DNA of 64,000 nucleotides from Phytohabitans flavus (GCF_011764545.1 NZ_AP022870.1:4634001-4698000); one strand, 5' to 3'; counted from the stretch's first letter, positions 36,581-46,310 are shown. Numbers and translations: made by a program. The notes: generated from the sequence alone by a model not told the origin.

Positions 36581-37372
36581 GCCGCCACCCCCGGAGCCAC
36601 TGCGTGAAGCGGGTACGGTCGCGGCTGACCGGGTCCCAGGCGGCGTAGAAGTCGTTGTCCCGCTCGCCGTAGCCCTCGGTGTACGACGGGCGGGCACCAC
36701 CCTCGGCGACGCAGAGCGTGTCCAGCGCCCAGTACGGCAGCAGCGTCGCACCCGGTACCGGCGAAAGCTCCTCGACGACCTCCTCGACCGTGACAAGTGA
36801 GCGGCGCGCGGCCAGTACCGCCTCCTTCTGGACGCCGGAGATGCCCCAAAGCTGGACGTTCCCCCGCCGGTCGGCCCGCTGCGCGTGGATGACCGCGACG
36901 TCCGGGCGGACCGCGCGCACGGCGGCGAGGGTTTCGTCCGTGAACGGGCAGCGCACGAAGCGGACGCCGTCGGTGTGCGCGGCGAGTGACGTGCCCACGT
37001 AGCCGCGCAGGACGGCGAAGGGCAGCCCGGAGGCGCCCGCCACGTACGCGTTGGCGAGGCCGGCGTGCGTGTGCTCTTCGAGCGCGATCGGGTGCGGCCA
37101 GCCGTGCTCCACCGCGTCGCGGAAGCGGTGCAGGCTGCCCACGCCCGGGTTGCCCGCCCAGGAGAAGACGAGCTTGGTCACCGCGCCCGCGCCGATCAGC
37201 TGGTCGACAAGGATGTCCGGCACCATGCGGGTGACCGTGAGCCCGGTCCGCCCCTGCCGGATGATCTCGTGGGCGGCGGCGAAGGGTACGAGGTGGCTGA
37301 ACCCTCGATGGCGATGTCGGCGCCGTCCGGTACGAGGTCCGCGACGGCGTCGGCGAGTGGGACGATGCGCAC
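36577..37372 (-). CDS. CoA transferase, alpha subunit (two frame breaks)
   Basis: The N-terminal frame gives RIVPLADAVADLVPDGADIA. After one base added at 37302-37304 it continues as FSHLVPFAAAHEIIRQG, then KLVFSWAGNPGVGSLHRFRD, and ends FTQWLRGVAA after one base added at 36588-36592. The corrected ORF is 265 aa and its TGA overlaps the beta start. GTG 37372 is chosen because GGAGG lies 6 bp upstream; an ATG at 37399 inside the ALDH gene is the alternative. The family is GctA/IpdA-like. Confidence 0.75.
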
Positions 37373-37388
37373 GGCTGGCCTCCGGTTT

Positions 37389-38819
37389 TCAGGATCCATC
37401 GATGACGATGCTCTTGACCTGGGTGCGTTCGAGGATCGTCTCCGCGCCGCCGGTCCGGCCGAAGCCGCTGCCCCGGTAGCCGCCGAACGGGGTGCCGACC
37501 GCGCCGGCCGGCCCGTAGGTGTTGACGTACACCTGGCCCGCCTCCAGTCCGCGCGCGAAGCGCACAGCGGTCGACACGTTCGCGGTCCAGACCGAGGCGG
37601 CCAGGCCGTAGCGGGTGCCGTTGGCGATCCGCAGCGCCTCGGCCGCGTCGTCGAACGTCACCGCCGACAGCACCGGCCCGAAGATCTCCTCCTGCGCGAT
37701 CCGCATGCCGGGGTCGACCTGGTCGAAGAGCGTGGGCTCGACGAAGAACCCGGCACCGGGCGGCGCGCCGCCTCCGGTCACGAGCCGGGCCCCCTCGGCA
37801 AGGCCGGCCGCGACGTACCCCAGCACCCGCTCCCGTTGCTTGGCGCTGATCAGCGGCCCCATGTCGACGTTCTCGAACCACGGGCCGATCCGTACCGCCC
37901 GCATCGCCTCGGCGACCCGGTCCACGACCTCGTCGCGCACCGGGCGCTGGACGAGCAGCCGGGTGCCGGCGAAGCAGACCTGGCCGGCGTTGGTGGTCAG
38001 CCACCGCACGATCGTGGGGACGGCCCGGTCCAGGTCGGCGTCAGCCATCACGACCTGTGGCGACTTACCACCAAGTTCAAGATGCAGCGGTACGAGGTTG
38101 CGCGCGCACGCCCGCATCACCGCCGAGCCGGTCTCCGGCGACCCGGTGAACGCCATATACCGCACCAGCGGGTGCTCCGGCAGCGCGGCGCCGGCCTCCG
38201 GCCCGTACCCGGTCACGACGTTGACGACGCCCGGCGGTATCCCGGCCTCCACGGCGAGGGCGGCCAGCCGCAGGCAGGTCAGCGGGGCGTCCTCGGCGGG
38301 CTTGACGACGACCGTGTTGCCCGCGGCGATCGCCGGCGCCACCTCGCCGATCATCAGCGTGGCGGGCGTGTTCCACGGGACGATGCAGCCGCACACCCCG
38401 TACGGCTCGCGCAGTGTCAGCCCCAGCATGTCCGTGCGGTTGGTCGGCAGCGTCGTGCCGAGCACCTTGTCCGCGGCGCCGGCCATGTACGTGAGCGTGG
38501 CGCCGACCCGTGACGGACCCTTGTACGGCCGGCCGACCTCCATCGACTCGGTCGTGGCGAGCTCGGCGCCAGCGGCGTCGCAGGCGGCCGCCCAGGCGCG
38601 CATCAGCTCGCCGCGGCGGGTCGGCCCGAGGTCACGCCACACCGGAAACGCCTCGTGTGCCGCGCGCACCGCGGCGTCGACGTCTTCCGCCGTGCCGCGC
38701 GGTACGTGGCGCAGCACCTTTCCGGTCGCGGGGTCGAGGACGGCGATCGTCTCCCCGCCGCGCGCGGCGACCCACTCGCCGCCGACGAACATCCGCCCGT
38801 CGGGCACGCTCAGTTCCAT
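37389..38819 (-). CDS. NAD(P)-dependent aldehyde dehydrogenase 1
   Basis: Conserved ALDH motifs are present: GCIVPWNTPATLMIGEVAPA, FTGSPETGSAVM (NAD site), LELGGKSPQVVMADADLD (catalytic Glu) and NAGQVCFAGTRLL (nucleophilic Cys), then EEIFGPVLSAV. At 476 aa it is full length. It would oxidise an aldehyde (for example a benzaldehyde released by side-chain cleavage) to the acid. It heads an operon with the CoA transferase and is divergent from iclR 1 across the double operator at 38852-38885. Confidence 0.9.
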   Translation of the reverse strand: MELSVPDGRMFVGGEWVAARGGETIAVLDPATGKVLRHVPRGTAEDVDAAVRAAHEAFPVWRDLGPTRRGELMRAWAAACDAAGAELATTESMEVGRPYKGPSRVGATLTYMAGAADKVLGTTLPTNRTDMLGLTLREPYGVCGCIVPWNTPATLMIGEVAPAIAAGNTVVVKPAEDAPLTCLRLAALAVEAGIPPGVVNVVTGYGPEAGAALPEHPLVRYMAFTGSPETGSAVMRACARNLVPLHLELGGKSPQVVMADADLDRAVPTIVRWLTTNAGQVCFAGTRLLVQRPVRDEVVDRVAEAMRAVRIGPWFENVDMGPLISAKQRERVLGYVAAGLAEGARLVTGGGAPPGAGFFVEPTLFDQVDPGMRIAQEEIFGPVLSAVTFDDAAEALRIANGTRYGLAASVWTANVSTAVRFARGLEAGQVYVNTYGPAGAVGTPFGGYRGSGFGRTGGAETILERTQVKSIVIDGS

Positions 38820-38851
38820 CGCGCCGCCCCTCTCGGTTTACCGCAAGATAC

Positions 38852-38885
38852 GTTCGCATGGTAAACAGAAATTCGGAGGGCGGAC
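38852..38885. promoter_or_regulatory. Double IclR-type operator, ALDH 1 / iclR 1 divergent region
   Basis: Box a GTTCGCATGGTAAAC (38852-38866) and box b ATTCGGAGGGCGGAC (38871-38885) start 19 bp apart. They lie 33 bp from the ALDH start and 118 bp from the regulator's start. Confidence 0.7.
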
Positions 38886-39002
38886 ATAGGCCGGCTGTCC
38901 GAGTGCGAGGAGCGCCACTCGGGGGGCCGGTCCGCTAGCCTGACGCAATGGGTCCGCCGCCGGCGGCTCGGTAACGGCACAAGCAGCAGCGACGAGGTAG
39001 TC

Positions 39003-39817
39003 ATGGGCGAACCCGACGTGCGGCCCGTCCGCGGGACGGCGACGGCAGAGGACGCGCCCACCGGGGAGTTCGTCCAGTCGCTGGAGCGTGGGCTGGCGGT
39101 CATCAAGGCGTTCGACACGCACACCGAGCTGACGCTCAGCGAGGTCGCGCGCGCGACCGGGCTGTCCCGGGGCGTCGCCCGGCGCTTCCTGCACACGCTC
39201 GTCTCGCTGGGCTACATGAGCACCGACGGGCGGCAGTTCTCGCTGCGTCCGCGGGTGCTGGAGCTCGGCTACGCGTACATGTCCAACCTCATGCTCCCGG
39301 AGATCGCCCGCCCGCACCTGGAGTCCCTCGCCGAGAAGGTCAACGAAGCCTGCTCGATCACGGTGCTCGAGGAGACCGACGTGGTGTACGTCGCCCGTGT
39401 CCCGAGCCGGCACCTGATGGGCATCGTCATCAATGTCGGCACGCGGCTCCCGGCGTACGCGACCGCCACCGGCCGGGTGCTGCTGGCCGGGCTGGGCCAG
39501 GCGGAGCTGGACGAACAGCTCACCTCGGTACGGCTCAAGCGGCGCACCGAGCGCACGACCGTCGATGCGGGCCAGCTGCGGGCATCGTCGAGGAGGTCCG
39601 CCGGGTCGGGTACTGCCTGGTCGACCAGGAGCTCGAAGACGGGGTACGCGCCCTCGCCGTACCGATCCGCAGCTCTCGTGGCTCGATGGCCGGTGCCATC
39701 AACATCGCGGCACCGGCCGCCCGGCGCACCGCCCAGGCGATGGTCGCCGACTTCCTGCGCCCGCTGCTCGACGCCGCCGAGGCGATCAGCGAGGACCTGC
39801 GCCGCGCTCCGCACTAG
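39003..39817 (+). CDS. IclR-family transcriptional regulator 1 (one frame break)
   Basis: The N-terminal winged helix is seen in SLERGLAVIKAFDTHTELTL followed by SEVARATGLSRGVARRFLHT. The effector domain shows VPSRHLMGIVINVGTRLPAY and, after adding a base near 39580-39586, RRVGYCLVDQELEDGVRALA and VPIRSSRGSMAGAINIA. The corrected length is 271 aa. Among IclR proteins it resembles the PcaR/PcaU/PobR group that controls aromatic-acid genes. It is divergent from ALDH 1 and shares its operator, so it probably regulates itself and the cluster. Confidence 0.85.
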
Positions 39818-39937
39818 GCGCCTCACGGCCCGGGATACCCCGCCGCGCTGAGCGCGCCCCGGAGCGCGCAAACCCACCCATCACAGCACTTCGCCGTCAA
39901 CGGCCTCCGTTGACGTGATCGCTGGGCGCCCGTTACT

Positions 39938-39971
39938 GTCCCACCAGAGAACAGGCGTTCGCCCAGCGAAC
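39938..39971. promoter_or_regulatory. Double IclR-type operator before the amidohydrolase operon
   Basis: Box a GTCCCACCAGAGAAC (39938-39952) and box b GTTCGCCCAGCGAAC (39957-39971) start 19 bp apart. Box b is a perfect palindrome and the best match to the consensus. The amidohydrolase start follows 27 bp later. Confidence 0.8.
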
Positions 39972-39997
39972 GCACCGGCAAGTCGAAGGGCCACTCC

Positions 39998-41037
39998 GTG
40001 GAGAAGATCGACGCGTTCTGTCACATCATGCCGCCGGACTACTACGCGAGGTTCTTCTCGGTAGCGGACTCCGGGCCGGTGGCCAACCTTCGCAACCGGG
40101 TGGCGAAGATCCCCTGCTTGCATGACATGGACGTGCGGTTCCGCGTGATGGACGAGTTCGGCGACTATCGCCAGATCATCAACATCGCGGCACCGCCGGT
40201 CGAAGACCTCGGCTCCCCCCAGCTGTCCCGGGAGATGTCCCGGCTGGGCAACGAGTCGATGGCCGAGCTGGTGCGCACGCACCCCGACCGGTTCGCCGGC
40301 TTCATGGCCTGCGTGCCGATGGACGATCCCGAGGCGGCCACCGCCGAGCTGGACTACGCGTGCAACGAGCTCGGCGCGCTCGGCGCGCAGATCTACACGA
40401 GCGTGCACGGGCACCCGATGGACGAGAGCCGCTTCGACGTCTTCTACGCCCGCGCGGTCGAGCTGGACAAGGTGATCCAGGTACACCCCTGCCGCCACTC
40501 CGGTTGGGCGGACTACCCGACCGAGACCACCTCGAAGTTCGAGCTGTGGTGGGCGCTGGGCTGGGAGATGGACCTGTCGCTCTTCATGGGCCGGATGGTC
40601 TTCTCCGGCGTGCTGGAGCGGTACCCGACCATCAAGTTCCTGATCCACCACGGCGGCAGCATGATCCCGCACTTCTCCGGCCGGGTCGGCCCCGGGCTGG
40701 ACCAGCTCGGCGCCCGCACTCCCCGGACCAGCAGGCCGACGTGGAGGGGTACCCGCTCAGCAAGCGCCCGCTCGACTACTTCAAGATGTTCTATGTGGAC
40801 ACCGCGATGTTCGGTGCGGCCCACGCCCTACGGTGCACAGTGGACTTCTTCGGCGTCGACCGGGTGCTCTTCGGCTCCGACTCGCCGTACGACCCGGAGA
40901 AGGGCCCGGGCTACATCCGCTCGACGATCCGCAACCTCGACGAGATCGGCCTCGGCGAGGACGAGCAAAGTGCCATCTTCCACGGCAACGCGCGCAAGGT
41001 CTTCAACGCGACCTTCCGGGAGGTGGGCGCACTGTGA
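39998..41037 (+). CDS. ACMSD/resorcylate-decarboxylase-like amidohydrolase (one frame break)
   Basis: The N-terminal MEKIDAFCHIMPPDYY has a CxH variant of the metal HxH motif. Metal and active-site segments KFLIHHGGSMIPHFSGR and DRVLFGSDSPYDPEKG (Asp of the catalytic site) follow, as in amidohydrolase_2 decarboxylases. One base added to the C-run at 40721-40724 joins the frames (LGARTPPDQQADVEG), giving 346 aa. It would decarboxylate or hydrate a carboxylated aromatic or ring-cleavage product. Confidence 0.8.
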
Positions 41038-41158
41038 GCGAGCGAGTTGGCGCGGCGGCGTCTGGACGGAGCCATCCCGCCGACGAAGTCGGGGTTTCGG
41101 CGTGGCGGAGGAAGACGTCGCCTTCAGCGCCGCACGAGCGAGCGAACCAGGAGGCGCT

Positions 41159-42583
41159 GTGAGCTTTGTCGACGGAGAATGGCGGGAGGCGTCCGGCACC
41201 CCGATCGCGGTGACCGATCCCGCCTCGGGCGAGGAGATCGCCTCGGTCCCGTCCGCGACCGCCGCCGAGGTGGGTGACGCGCTCGACGCCGCCCGCCGGG
41301 CCCAGCGGGAGTGGAGCCGGCTCCCCGCCACCACGCGCGGCGACCACCTGCGCGCGATCGCCGGTGTCTTCGCCGACCACCGCGAGGCCCTCGCTGACTC
41401 GCTGGTCAGGGAGGTGGGCAAGCCGAAGGCGCAGGCGCTGGGCGAGGTCGAGTTCGCGATCGGCTTCCTGCGGTACAACGCCGACTGGGACCGCCGCATC
41501 GAAGGCGAGATCCTCCCCGGTGACGTACCGGGCGAGGTGATCCACCTGCTCCGCGCCCCGGTCGGCGTCGTCGGCGCCATCTGCCCGTGGAACTTCCCGC
41601 TCGCCGTCCTCTGCCGCAAAATCGCCCCGGCCCTGCTGACCGGAAACACCGTCGTGGCGAAGCCGAGCGAGGTCACTCCACTCACGACACTGCACGCGTT
41701 CCGCCTCGTCGCCGAGCACGCCCCGCTCCCGCCCGGCGTGCTCAACCTCGTCACCGGCGGCCGGGAGACCGGTGCCGCGCTCGTCGCCGACCCGCGCACG
41801 TCGATGGTGTCGTTCACCGGGCACCGGGACACCGGCAAGTCCGTGATGGCCACCGCCGCCGAGCGGCTCACCCGGGTCTCCCTGGAGCTGGGCGGCAAGG
41901 CGCCGGCGATCGTGTGGCGGGACGCCGACCTCGACCTCGCGGTGGCGTCCATTGTGGATGCACGGCACTTCAACGCTGGGCAGGTGTGCACCTCCGCCGA
42001 GCGGGTGCTCGTGCACGAGTCCATCGTGGACGACTTCACGGGGCGGTACGTCGCCGCCGTCGAGGCGCTGCGGGTCGGGCACCCGTCCGGCGAGGTCGAC
42101 GTCGGGCCGATGGTGAGCGCCGCCCAGCACCGCAAGACGAGCGCCGCGCTGGAGACCGCGCTGCGCGAGGGTGCGACGGTACTGACGGGCGGCGGCACCG
42201 CCACCGTCGACGGGTACGCCGGCGGGTACTGGTTCACACCGACCGTGCTCGGCGGCGTGCGGCCCGGGATGAGCGTGATGACCGAGGAGACGTTCGGCCC
42301 GGTCACGCCGATCTACCCGGTGGCCGACCTGGACGAGGCGCTCGCCATCGCCAACGACTCCCGCTACGGGCTGTCCGCGTACATCTTCAGCCGCGACTAC
42401 GGCACCGTGATGCGCACCGTCGACGACCTCGACTTCGGCGAGATCTACATCAACCGGACGCTCGGCGAGTCGGTCCACGCCCACCACGCCGGCTTCAAGG
42501 AGTCCGGCATCGGCGGCGAGGACGGCAAGTGGGGCCTGCTGCGGTACACGCAGATCAAGACCGCGTACCACCACTTCGGGTAG
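41159..42583 (+). CDS. NAD-dependent aldehyde dehydrogenase 2
   Basis: The ALDH motifs VVGAICPWNFPLAVLCRKIA, FTGHRDTGKSVM, LELGGKAPAIVWRDADLD and NAGQVCTSAERVLV are complete, with EETFGPVTPIYPV near the end. The length is 474 aa, closest in style to lactaldehyde/glycolaldehyde dehydrogenases. AGGAGG at 41149-41154 precedes GTG 41159. A 121-bp non-coding spacer separates it from the amidohydrolase gene; no promoter signal is evident, so an operon is assumed. Confidence 0.9.
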   Translation: MSFVDGEWREASGTPIAVTDPASGEEIASVPSATAAEVGDALDAARRAQREWSRLPATTRGDHLRAIAGVFADHREALADSLVREVGKPKAQALGEVEFAIGFLRYNADWDRRIEGEILPGDVPGEVIHLLRAPVGVVGAICPWNFPLAVLCRKIAPALLTGNTVVAKPSEVTPLTTLHAFRLVAEHAPLPPGVLNLVTGGRETGAALVADPRTSMVSFTGHRDTGKSVMATAAERLTRVSLELGGKAPAIVWRDADLDLAVASIVDARHFNAGQVCTSAERVLVHESIVDDFTGRYVAAVEALRVGHPSGEVDVGPMVSAAQHRKTSAALETALREGATVLTGGGTATVDGYAGGYWFTPTVLGGVRPGMSVMTEETFGPVTPIYPVADLDEALAIANDSRYGLSAYIFSRDYGTVMRTVDDLDFGEIYINRTLGESVHAHHAGFKESGIGGEDGKWGLLRYTQIKTAYHHFG

Positions 42584-42587
42584 CCGC

Positions 42588-43813
42588 GTGCGCCGTGTCT
42601 TCGCCGCACTGGAGGTGCGCAACTACCGGTACTTCGTCGTCGGGCACACGGTTTCGCTCATCGGCGGCTGGATGCAGATCGTCGCCCAGGGCTGGCTGGT
42701 GCTCCAGCTCACCGGCTCGGCGGCGGCGCTGGGGGCGGTCGCCGCGATCCAGACCGTCCCGGTGCTGCTCTTCGCCCCTACGGCGGCGTGATCGCGGACC
42801 GGGTCGACAAGCGCAAACTGCTGATCTGGGTACAGCTGGGCAGCGCGCTGCTCGCCGCGGTGCTCGGCGTGCTCGTGCTCACCGACGTGGTGCGGCTGTG
42901 GCACGTGTACGTGCTGGCGTTCGGCGTCGGACTGTTGCGCTGCCTGGACTTCCCGGCGCGGCAGTCGTTCGTGCACGAGATCGTCAGCCACAAGCACCTG
43001 CACAACGCGGTGACGCTGAACTCGGTACTCCTGAACGCCGCCCGGGTGATCGGGCCGTCGATCGCGGGCGCGACGATCGTGCTCGGCGGCATCGGGCTCT
43101 GCTTCCTGCTCAACGCGGTGAGCTTCCTCGCCGTGGTCGCCTCGCTCGCCGTGATGAACGTCGCCGCGCTGACCCGCTCCGCGCCGTCCGAGCGGGCCCG
43201 GCTGGTGGACGGCTTCGCCTACGTTCGCCGTACGCCGGCACTGGCCGTACCGCTGGTGATGACCGGCATCATCGGCTGCCTCGCGTACGAGTTCCCGGTC
43301 GTGCTGCCGGTCGTCGCGGAGCGGGTGCTGCACGGTGACGCCCGCACGTACGGCTTCCTGACCGCGGCGATGGGCGCCGGCGCGATCCTCGGCGGGCTCT
43401 TGGTATCCGCCGCCGGCCGTACCGGGATGCGCATGCTCGTCTGGTCTTCACTGGCGCTGGGCGGGACGATGCTGCTGGCCGCGGTCGCTCCCAACCTCGC
43501 CACGATGATGGTCGCGCTGGCCGCGGTCGGCGCCGCCACGATCGCCACCACCGCCACGAGCAACAGCACGCTCCAGCTCGGCTCCGCGCCGCAGATGCGC
43601 GGCCGGGTGATGGCGCTCTGGTCGACGGCGATGATGGGCTCGACCGCGATCGGCGCGCCGGTGGTCGGTACCGCGATGGAACACCTCGGCGCCCGCGTCG
43701 GTCTGGTGATCGGCGGCGTGAGCTGCCTCGTAGCCGCCCTGCTCGGGATGGTGTCCCGCTACCAGCCCGGCGCGGTCATCCGGCGGCCGATGCCGGACGC
43801 TTCCGGTCCTTGA
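42588..43813 (+). CDS. MFS transporter (one frame break)
   Basis: About 12 TM helices are predicted. YFVVGHTVSLIGGWMQIVAQ begins the first. The MFS loop 2-3 motif reads GGVIADRVDKRKLL once a base is added to the C-run at 42775-42778 (LLFAPYGGV). The corrected length is 408 aa, of the enterobactin-exporter-like MFS type. It starts 4 bp after ALDH 2. It may import an aromatic substrate or export a toxic intermediate. Its last 38 bp overlap the convergent iclR 2 gene. Confidence 0.85.
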
Positions 43814-44603
43814 CCTTCAGGTCGGCCTCGATCGCCTCGGCGGTGCGGCGCAGCTCCGGCACGAACTCGGCGACGATCTTCTCGGCGCTGCCCCGGCTGA
43901 CGTGGGTGGAGCAGTTCATGGCCGCGATGACGGTACCGCTCGGGCTGCGCACCGGCACGGCGACCGAGCGGAGCCCTTCCTCGAGCTCCTGGTCGACGAA
44001 CGCGTACCCATTGCGGTGGACCGCGTCGAGCGCGGTCGCGAGCCGTTGCCGGGTGGTCACCGTGTACCGCGTGTGCGGTCGCAGCGCGACCCGGGCCAGG
44101 TAGCCGTCGAGCCAGTCCTTGGGCGAGTGCGCCAGCAGGACGCGGCCCATCGACGTCGCATACGCCGGAAGCCGCGTGCCCACGCTGATCTGCACGGTCA
44201 TGATGCGCTTCGCCGGCACCCGCGCGACGTAGACCACCATCTCCTCGTCCAGCACCGACAGCGAGGCCGACTCGTGGGTGCGGGAGGCGAGCTCCTCCAT
44301 GTGCCCCATCGCCAGCTCCGGCACGATCAGGCCGGACAGGTAAGCGTAGCCGAGCTCCAGCACCCGCGGGTTGAGCGAGAACTGCCGCCCGTCGTTGCGC
44401 ACGTAGCCAAGCTCGGCGAGCGTGTGCAGGAACCGCCGGGCCGCGGCCCGGGTCAGGCCGGCCTTGTGGGCGACGTCGGAGAGGGTCAGCGAGTGGTCGT
44501 CGGCGTCGAACGCCCGGATGACGGCCAGCCCGCGCTCCAGCGACTGCACGAACTCGGCGTTTCGCTGGACCTCACCGCCGGCGTCGTCAACGGTCACACC
44601 CAC
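43776..44603 (-). CDS. IclR-family transcriptional regulator 2
   Basis: The DNA-binding region is SLERGLAVIRAFDADDHSLT followed by LSDVAHKAGLTRAAARRFLH. The effector-binding domain has VPAKRIMTVQISVGTRLPAY and RNGYAFVDQELEEGLRSVAV. It is clearly a paralogue of IclR 1, with nearly the same recognition-helix region. About 275 aa from GTG 44603 (GTG 44597 is also possible). A double operator lies 93 bp upstream, which suggests autoregulation or cross-regulation with IclR 1. Confidence 0.9.
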   Translation of the reverse strand: MGVTVDDAGGEVQRNAEFVQSLERGLAVIRAFDADDHSLTLSDVAHKAGLTRAAARRFLHTLAELGYVRNDGRQFSLNPRVLELGYAYLSGLIVPELAMGHMEELASRTHESASLSVLDEEMVVYVARVPAKRIMTVQISVGTRLPAYATSMGRVLLAHSPKDWLDGYLARVALRPHTRYTVTTRQRLATALDAVHRNGYAFVDQELEEGLRSVAVPVRSPSGTVIAAMNCSTHVSRGSAEKIVAEFVPELRRTAEAIEADLKVKDRKRPASAAG

Positions 44604-44696
44604 ACTCCTCGTCGGGTCGCAGATCGCCACGTCCACCGCGACGAGGATCGACCGGCGGGTACGGGACGTCACCACCGTCGCATTGACGATCTCCGC

Positions 44697-44730
44697 GTTC
44701 GCAGCACGAACAAGTGTTACTATAACGGAC
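44697..44730. promoter_or_regulatory. Double IclR-type operator before iclR 2
   Basis: Box a GTTCGCAGCACGAAC (44697-44711) and box b GTTACTATAACGGAC (44716-44730) start 19 bp apart. The AT-rich centre of box b may overlap a -10 element of the iclR 2 promoter. The rest of the 257-bp gap to the next gene holds no other clear signal apart from the RBS of the small exported protein. Confidence 0.75.
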
Positions 44731-44860
44731 CCGGCTTCCGGGCGCCTCCCCCACAAATACCGATTCAGCGGTACCACCGGAAGGCCATTGATAAAGAAAG
44801 CTTCCTATTTAATACTTGCCGTGGCGCCACTGTCCCGCCCCCATCAGTGGAGGTAGCCCC

Positions 44861-45181
44861 GTGCTTCGTCGTCTCCTGACCCTCGCCGCCAGCGTCACGC
44901 TGGCCTGCGCGGGGGCGCTCGCGATCGCCGCGCCGGCCCAGGCCGCCGTCGTGGACGTTCCGTTCGGACCGCTGTCCATCGGTGACTACTGCCATTCGCG
45001 GTACGCGACGGCCTGGATCGGCTTCTACGAGAGCTCCGGGCTCCGCTGCTACGGCGGCACTCCGATGCAGTACGTCGGCTCCGGCGACCCGTACCTCGCC
45101 TGCAAGTACCTCACGGTGGACGTGGTCATGAGCGCCTTCCGTGGCAATTCCGACGCGCTCGTCTGCCGGGTGATCCGCTGA
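44861..45181 (+). CDS. Small exported protein with two Cys pairs
   Basis: A clear signal peptide (VLRRLLTLAASVTLACAGAL ... APAQAA) is followed by a ~75-residue mature domain with four Cys (DYCHSRY, LRCYGG, LACKYL, LVCRVI), probably two disulfides. GGAGG lies ~8 bp before GTG 44861. I do not recognise a family; short Cys-paired exported proteins are common in actinomycetes. Confidence 0.75.
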   Translation: MLRRLLTLAASVTLACAGALAIAAPAQAAVVDVPFGPLSIGDYCHSRYATAWIGFYESSGLRCYGGTPMQYVGSGDPYLACKYLTVDVVMSAFRGNSDALVCRVIR

Positions 45182-45221
45182 CGGCAGTTTTGTCCCGATG
45201 AGCCTGGGTAGATCGCCGCTC

Positions 45222-45440
45222 ATGACCGACGAAAGCGACCAGCGCCGCCTCTCGGGGCTGCTGGACAGCGTCTTCGCTGGCCAGGAGCGGGTGACCCGGG
45301 ACGCGATCCTGCGCCACGCCGCCGCGGCGGACCTTCCAGCCGACCTGAGCACCCGCCTCGACGGCCTCCCCGAGGGCGAGTACGCCCTCGACGAGGCCGC
45401 GGAGGCACTGAACACCAGCCCCTATCCAGCAGACTCCTAG
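45222..45440 (+). CDS. 72-aa hypothetical protein
   Basis: An acidic helical protein (MTDESDQRRLSGLL, VTRDAILRHAAAADLPADL, GEYALDEAAEALNT). The fold looks like a short DUF2795-type helical protein, but I cannot assign it. ATG 45222 is preferred over 45198. The stop is 15 bp from the end of the convergent NmrA-like gene. Confidence 0.55.
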   Translation: MTDESDQRRLSGLLDSVFAGQERVTRDAILRHAAAADLPADLSTRLDGLPEGEYALDEAAEALNTSPYPADS

Positions 45441-45454
45441 CGAGGCGCCTCGCG

Positions 45455-46195
45455 TTACTTGGCTGACCAGTCGGCGTATTTGGTGCCGGTGAGGATGGCG
45501 CCGTCCTCCGGCACCAGCGTCCGCTCGGTCAGCTCAGCTCCGAAGTACCGCGCATGCGGGTCGGTGACCACCTCACGCGAATCGCCCATCGCGGCGAGGA
45601 CGTGACGGAAGAACTCGTCCATCCGCGACTGCTCGGGCCCGGCCACCTCGACCCGACCGTTCAGCGGCTCGCCCACCGCGACCCGGCCGACCGTCTGTGC
45701 CACCTCGTCGCCCGCGATGGGCTGGAAGAGCACCGGAGCGATCCGGACCTTGCCGTCCTCCGTGGCGTCGTCGGCGATCCGCGTGACGAACTCGAAGAAC
45801 TGGGTCGCGTGCACCAGCGAGTACGGGATCGGCGACGCCTGGATCAGCTTCTCCTGAGCGATCTTGGCGCGGAAGTAGTCGATGTCGGGCCGCCGCTCGG
45901 TGCCCACCACGGACAGCGCGACGTGGTGGCCAACACCGGCCGCCGCCTCCGCCTCCAGGAGATGGCGGGTGGAGGTCTCGAAGAACTCGCGGGCGGCCTC
46001 CGCCTCGAACGACGGCGAGTTCGACACGTCGATCACCACGGACGCACCCTTCACCGCCTCGGCCACGCCCTCGCCGGTCAGGGTGTTGACGCCGGTACTC
46101 GGCGCCGCCGCGACCGCGTCGTGGCCGTGCTCGCCGAGCTTCGTCACGAGCTTCGACCCGATCAGTCCGGTACCGCCGACTACCACGATCTTCAT
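45455..46195 (-). CDS. NmrA/SDR-type NAD(P)-binding protein
   Basis: The Rossmann motif MKIVVVGGTGLIGSKLV is at the N-terminus; HHVALSVVGTERRPDIDYFR holds a Y-x3-K-like pair (YFRAK) of atypical SDRs. The 246 aa is similar to NmrA-like or YwnB-type oxidoreductases. It lies alone between convergent and same-strand neighbours. It probably acts as a redox sensor or quinone/isoflavone-type reductase; the substrate is unknown. Confidence 0.8.
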   Translation of the reverse strand: MKIVVVGGTGLIGSKLVTKLGEHGHDAVAAAPSTGVNTLTGEGVAEAVKGASVVIDVSNSPSFEAEAAREFFETSTRHLLEAEAAAGVGHHVALSVVGTERRPDIDYFRAKIAQEKLIQASPIPYSLVHATQFFEFVTRIADDATEDGKVRIAPVLFQPIAGDEVAQTVGRVAVGEPLNGRVEVAGPEQSRMDEFFRHVLAAMGDSREVVTDPHARYFGAELTERTLVPEDGAILTGTKYADWSAK

Positions 46196-46310
46196 GACAT
46201 GCCCCTTCGGCTCACGGGGGCATCTGCTTGCCACCCGGTCGCCAGCTAAGACAGGGCAGCCCGCCGGCCTGTGACAGCCTCGCAGAAACGCTTCCGGGTC
46301 GGGCCGTGTA

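Noticed and set aside
41038..41158. Short open frame between the amidohydrolase and ALDH 2
   Set aside because: Only 120 bp of GAGCGAGCG-rich spacer with no conserved product; treated as non-coding.
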